The notes under the pieces were generated by a model. The model worked only from the letters and a program-made list of their open reading frames with translations. It had not been told where the DNA came from and searched no databases. Position numbers and translations under genes: made by a program. This document shows positions 53,100 through 55,489 of a DNA stretch of 55,489 bases, in pieces (the stretch's first letter is position 1; each line of letters starts with the position of its first letter). Location of the stretch: positions 1-55,489 of the forward strand of contig NZ_JARXVE010000016.1 of NCBI RefSeq assembly GCF_029893345.1. Reading direction: 5' to 3'. Source of the DNA: Mycolicibacterium frederiksbergense. GTDB taxonomy: Bacteria; Actinomycetota; Actinomycetes; Mycobacteriales; Mycobacteriaceae.

Positions 53100-53165
53100 G
53101 TCACCCCTCCCATGTGAATGCCTGACTCGCAGGCTACCGCATGAAAGGGGTGACAAGTGGGTGAC
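53100..53165. promoter_or_regulatory. candidate integrase arm-type sites, attR side
   Basis: GTCACCC 53100-53106, GGGTGAC 53148-53154 and GGGTGAC 53159-53165, the last two 11 bp apart. The same heptamer forms a dyad at 3608-3626 inside attL. Also serves as int leader; a weak GCCTG/CAGGC hairpin is the only terminator-like structure here. Confidence 0.45.
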
Positions 53166-53200
53166 GAGCCGTTTTTGAGTTGTAAAACCGCTGGTCAAAC

Positions 53201-53226
53201 GTGGAGCTGCCGGGAATTGAACCCGG
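53201..53226. other. attR (26-bp core within tmRNA)
   Basis: Identical to 3481-3506. Here the core continues into intact tmRNA (GGTCCTACGG...). The core is the tmRNA 3' acceptor and T-arm, including the universally conserved GGTTCAATTCC on the RNA strand. Confidence 0.9.
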
Positions 53227-53567
53227 GTCCTACGGCATGTCCTCGAGGCTTCTCCGTGCGCAGTTCGCTGTGTCTCTACTCGGATCTCTCAGTCACGCGA
53301 ACAAGCCGAGATGACGATCCCAGTCGCTGTTTGATGTCCCCATGGATTCCGCGACCGAACCCATGGGTGGGTCCCTCTAGCTGATGCCAGGGTCCGGGCC
53401 GAGGGCGCTCCCGGTCTGACAGACTCACCGTCGCTTAGGCAGCGAGGGCGAAGTCGCGCTGATTGGAATCGGCGCTTAATTGGTTGCAACGACGCTTACG
53501 GTGGTCTCTTGCCTGCACCGGCACGCTTCCCTTGATTCGATGCGCGAAGTCGAAACCGATCAGCCCC
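53202..53567 (-). ncRNA. ssrA: tmRNA (ssrA)
   Basis: 366 nt, 5' GGGGCTGATCGGTTTCGAC (53567) to 3' ...CAATTCCCGGCAGCTCCA (53202); CCA is not encoded. Acceptor stem GGGGCUG/CAGCUCC pairs. The tag frame (53473-53435) reads ADSNQRDFALAA then TAA, a mycobacterial-type proteolysis tag ending ALAA. tmRNA frees stalled ribosomes and tags the product for degradation. The prophage has restored its 3' end, so it should remain functional, but the native terminator has been moved to attL. Confidence 0.96.
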
Positions 53568-53575
53568 TCGCGCGC

Positions 53576-53605
53576 CCGCCGACCTTCGGCGGACAGTCCA
53601 TGTTA
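53576..53605 (-). promoter_or_regulatory. tmRNA promoter -10 and precursor leader hairpin
   Basis: Minus strand TAACAT (53605-53600) is a TANNNT -10 about 33 nt before mature tmRNA. It is followed by CCGCCGA-AGG-TCGGCGG (53592-53576), a hairpin suited to RNase processing of the precursor. The -35 is unclear. Confidence 0.4.
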
Positions 53606-53652
53606 CGTCACTACCAACAGCCAACGCCAAGGCATTTATGTCCCGGCGACGC

Positions 53653-54495
53653 TCAGATCACATAGTTGAGATTCTCGACGATGCGCTTCCCCACAACTTC
53701 GTCGCCGGCATAGTCCACCTCGTCGGCGTGTCGCCCCGCGGTGGTGCGGCCACCGGCGAGCCGGGTGAACAGCAGGCCGTCCATCGTGATGGTCACCGTC
53801 GGCTCCGCGTCGAACTCGTCGACCACCCGCCCGCGGCCCGCAATGGCGATGTTGACCGTCCGCCGCAGCGGACCGGTCAGTTCCAGGCGCACGCGCGATC
53901 CGTCGGGGGCGCCGCCGAGCTTGCCGACGACGAACCCCATGTTCAACATCATCTCGTCGAGGGCCAGCCGCTGCGGTGTCGCGACCGACATCGCGGCGGG
54001 GCGCTGCAGCGCATCGCGGATGTCGTGTTCGTGCATCCAGCAGTCGAACACGCGCACCCGCATGAACCGCCCATAGCTGTCCGGGCCGGCGGGCGTCACC
54101 GTGGCGGCGTCCCACTCGGTGTCGCTCATCGCGTCCAGCTGAGCACGGCGGGCGCCGGTGACCGCCAGAAACTGCTGCACCAGCTCTGCCGGGCTGACCG
54201 TACGCAACCGCCTCACCCAGCATTCGTTGAGAACACCGATGTCGTTGCGGACATGCTCGAGCGTCGACATGTCGATGTCGGCATCCGGGGTCGCCACCCC
54301 ACCCAACATCGATTCGGTGCCGATGATGTGTGCCAGCACGTCACGCACGGCCCATCCCGGCAACGCGGTTTGCGCCTGCCACTGCGTCTCGGACAGGCCC
54401 TCGACCAGCTCGGCCAGTACCCCCCATTCGCCGAACAGACCGTCGAGGACATCGGATTTGTCCAGCCGAGTGACCGGACGCGCGGGGCTACTCAC
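53653..54495 (-). CDS. maleylpyruvate isomerase family mycothiol-dependent enzyme
   Basis: 280 residues. The N-terminal MDMPI/DinB-like part is clear: SDVLDGLFGEWGVLAELVEGLSETQWQAQTALPGWAVRDVLAHIIGTESMLGG, and RVRVFDCWMHEHDIRDALQRP with metal-type His. A C-terminal MDMPI_C-like sandwich follows (RRTVNIAIAGRGRVVDEFDAEPTVTITMDGLLFTRLAGGRTT). Family members use mycothiol for isomerisation or detoxification; the actual substrate is not known. Host gene to the right of the prophage. Confidence 0.88.
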   Translation of the reverse strand: MSSPARPVTRLDKSDVLDGLFGEWGVLAELVEGLSETQWQAQTALPGWAVRDVLAHIIGTESMLGGVATPDADIDMSTLEHVRNDIGVLNECWVRRLRTVSPAELVQQFLAVTGARRAQLDAMSDTEWDAATVTPAGPDSYGRFMRVRVFDCWMHEHDIRDALQRPAAMSVATPQRLALDEMMLNMGFVVGKLGGAPDGSRVRLELTGPLRRTVNIAIAGRGRVVDEFDAEPTVTITMDGLLFTRLAGGRTTAGRHADEVDYAGDEVVGKRIVENLNYVI

Positions 54496-54531
54496 CGGCC
54501 GACGGTAGCGCTCGTCAGCCTCGGGCGACAG

Positions 54532-55341
54532 CTAAATGTCAGCTTTTGCCGATGAGCTGACGGCAGTTTGGGCAACCGCGGGGCGCTTCTCGATGAAGGC
54601 CGCAACGCCCTCGAGTGCGCTGGGGTCCATCATGTTGCACGCCATCGTGGCGCCCGCATCGGCGTAGGCGGATTCGATGCCCACTTCAATCTGGCGGTAG
54701 AACAACGCCTTTCCCATCGCTATCGCGACACGCGGCTTGGCGACGATGGTGGCGATCAGCGCCTCGAGGTCGTCGTCCAGCTGTTCTGGCACCGACACCT
54801 GGTTGATCAAGCCCAGCACCTGCGCCTCGTCCGCGGAGATGAACTTGCCGGTGACCAGCATCTCGAACGCAGCTTTACGCGGCACATTGCGTGACAACGC
54901 CACGCCCGGTGTCGCGCAGAACAATCCGACGTTGATCCCGCTGACCGCAAAACGGGCGTCACTGCTGGCAACGGCCATGTCGCACATCGCGACGAGTTGG
55001 CAACCGGCGGCGGTCGCCAGACCCTGGACCCGCGCGATCACCGGCACAGGAAGCCGTTGGACGGCCAGCATCACCTCGGTGCACTGCGCGAACAACTGCT
55101 GGTAGTACTCCAGCGAAGGTTCTGCGCGCATCTCCTTCAGATCGTGGCCGGCACAAAAGGCCTTGCCGGACGCGCCGAGCACGACGGCGCGAACCGTCTC
55201 GTCCTCGGCAAGCGCAGCCAATGCCTCACCCAACGCAGCCAGCATCGCCTCCGAGAGCGCATTGAAAGCCTGCGGGCGGTTCAGCGTCAGCGTGACCACT
55301 CCGCGTTCGTCGCGGTGTTGCAGCAGCAGCGGTTCGTTCAT
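54532..55341 (-). CDS. enoyl-CoA hydratase/isomerase family protein
   Basis: 269 residues from ATG 55339-55341. Crotonase fold: VVTLTLNRPQAFNALSEAML, SGKAFCAGHDLKEM (first oxyanion loop), VQRLPVPVIARVQGLATAAGCQLVAMCDMAVAS (second oxyanion loop), and GLFCATPGVALSRNVPRKAAFEMLVTGKFISADEAQVLGLINQV. It lacks the usual second catalytic Glu at PGxGGT, having PGVALS, which is common in isomerase-type or non-hydratase members of the ECHDC3 kind. Likely acts on an acyl-CoA. 36 bp upstream of the MDMPI gene in the same direction, perhaps one operon. Confidence 0.9.
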   Translation of the reverse strand: MNEPLLLQHRDERGVVTLTLNRPQAFNALSEAMLAALGEALAALAEDETVRAVVLGASGKAFCAGHDLKEMRAEPSLEYYQQLFAQCTEVMLAVQRLPVPVIARVQGLATAAGCQLVAMCDMAVASSDARFAVSGINVGLFCATPGVALSRNVPRKAAFEMLVTGKFISADEAQVLGLINQVSVPEQLDDDLEALIATIVAKPRVAIAMGKALFYRQIEVGIESAYADAGATMACNMMDPSALEGVAAFIEKRPAVAQTAVSSSAKADI

Positions 55342-55489
55342 CCCTCAATGCTCCACGTGGCGGCCGCGAGCGACCACATAATGCCGGCAAATTACGGCGT
55401 GTCGGCGTACAGACACTCAGTGTCAGCCTGGACAGTGCCGCTATGCGGTGGTTGGGTCTTTCCACCTGGTGTCTGGCTCCTACAGACAC

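Larger units (their letters stand above)
3481..53226. mobile_element. temperate siphophage prophage integrated in ssrA
   Basis: Bounded by the 26-bp direct repeats at the tmRNA 3' end, with a tyrosine integrase starting about 100 bp inside attR. It carries an immunity region, early operon, terminase, portal, capsid, tail, tape measure, lysin A, lysin B and holin genes with no obvious interruption of essential genes, so it looks inducible. Nearly all genes are on the minus strand. In linear phage order the genome would open in the 30848-31040 gap upstream of the terminase. I infer it is cos-type from a short dyad-rich gap rather than a pac-type arrangement. Confidence 0.93.

Noticed and set aside
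53100..53200. A phage-encoded replacement terminator for tmRNA
   Set aside because: Only GCCTG/CAGGC and weak A/T-rich pairings are visible, no stable stem with a T tract.
50015..53226. Integration-dependent immunity, as in some mycobacteriophages
   Set aside because: The repressor gene does not overlap attP/attR and neither repressor nor integrase ends in an LAA-type degradation tag.

Overview
The window is high-GC actinobacterial DNA, almost certainly from a fast-growing Mycobacterium (Mycolicibacterium-like). The supporting evidence is a mycobacterial-type tmRNA, a mycothiol-dependent maleylpyruvate-isomerase-family enzyme, DUF732 and DUF2510/TM2 proteins, and a phage lysin B, an esterase needed only against mycolic-acid envelopes. 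About 49.7 kb of the 55.5 kb is one complete-looking temperate siphophage prophage integrated at the 3' end of the tmRNA gene (ssrA). A 26-bp core is duplicated at 3481-3506 (attL) and 53201-53226 (attR), and the tmRNA remains intact at the right end. Published cluster K mycobacteriophages also use a tmRNA attB.

Layout. 1-393 is the end of a host DUF1214 gene. 415-3488 is a small decayed region bounded by two identical 43-bp copies of the tmRNA terminator plus tmRNA end, holding a hydrolase fragment, an aquaporin fragment with a frameshift, small ORFs, a GNAT acetyltransferase and an SMI1/KNR4 protein. The prophage then reads almost entirely on the minus strand, from right to left: integrase (51954-53099), divergent immunity region (repressor +, Cro-like -, Rha/KilAC antirepressor), a long early operon of small, mostly overlapping genes with a YqaJ-type exonuclease, a replication-type protein and two HNH proteins, then the probable cos region (30848-31040), terminase, a Mu-like portal/protease, capsid, connectors, tail tube, frameshifted tail chaperone, tape measure, tail tip, and lysis genes (lysin A, lysin B, small membrane proteins and holins) ending at a strong terminator at 5022-5062. 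The host resumes with tmRNA, an MDMPI-like enzyme and an enoyl-CoA hydratase.

Genes running against the lytic direction are the repressor, a DUF732 membrane protein at the left end, a DUF2510/TM2 membrane protein at the right end, a NUMOD3/HNH homing-type nuclease inside the tail genes, and one copy of a two-gene regulatory cassette.

The most unusual signal is that cassette. At 4584-5011 (minus) and 35839-36227 (plus) two unlinked loci share the same promoter architecture: two TGTAGA-N4-TCTACA dyads whose centres are 24 bp apart, overlying a -35 TAGACA, an 18-bp spacer and a -10 TAGAGT, with the ATG 7 nt after the -10 (leaderless). Each is followed by a small unknown gene and an overlapping gene for a tiny HTH protein ending in DRMTVRKW-x-GKR. 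Other DNA-level patterns are paired GAGTTTGCTGG repeats with 21-bp spacing on both sides of the probable cos site, a recurrent stop/ribosome-site motif TGACGTAAGGAG in the 33.7-36.3 kb operon, and displacement of the native ssrA terminator 49.7 kb away, which leaves ssrA pointed straight into the integrase gene.
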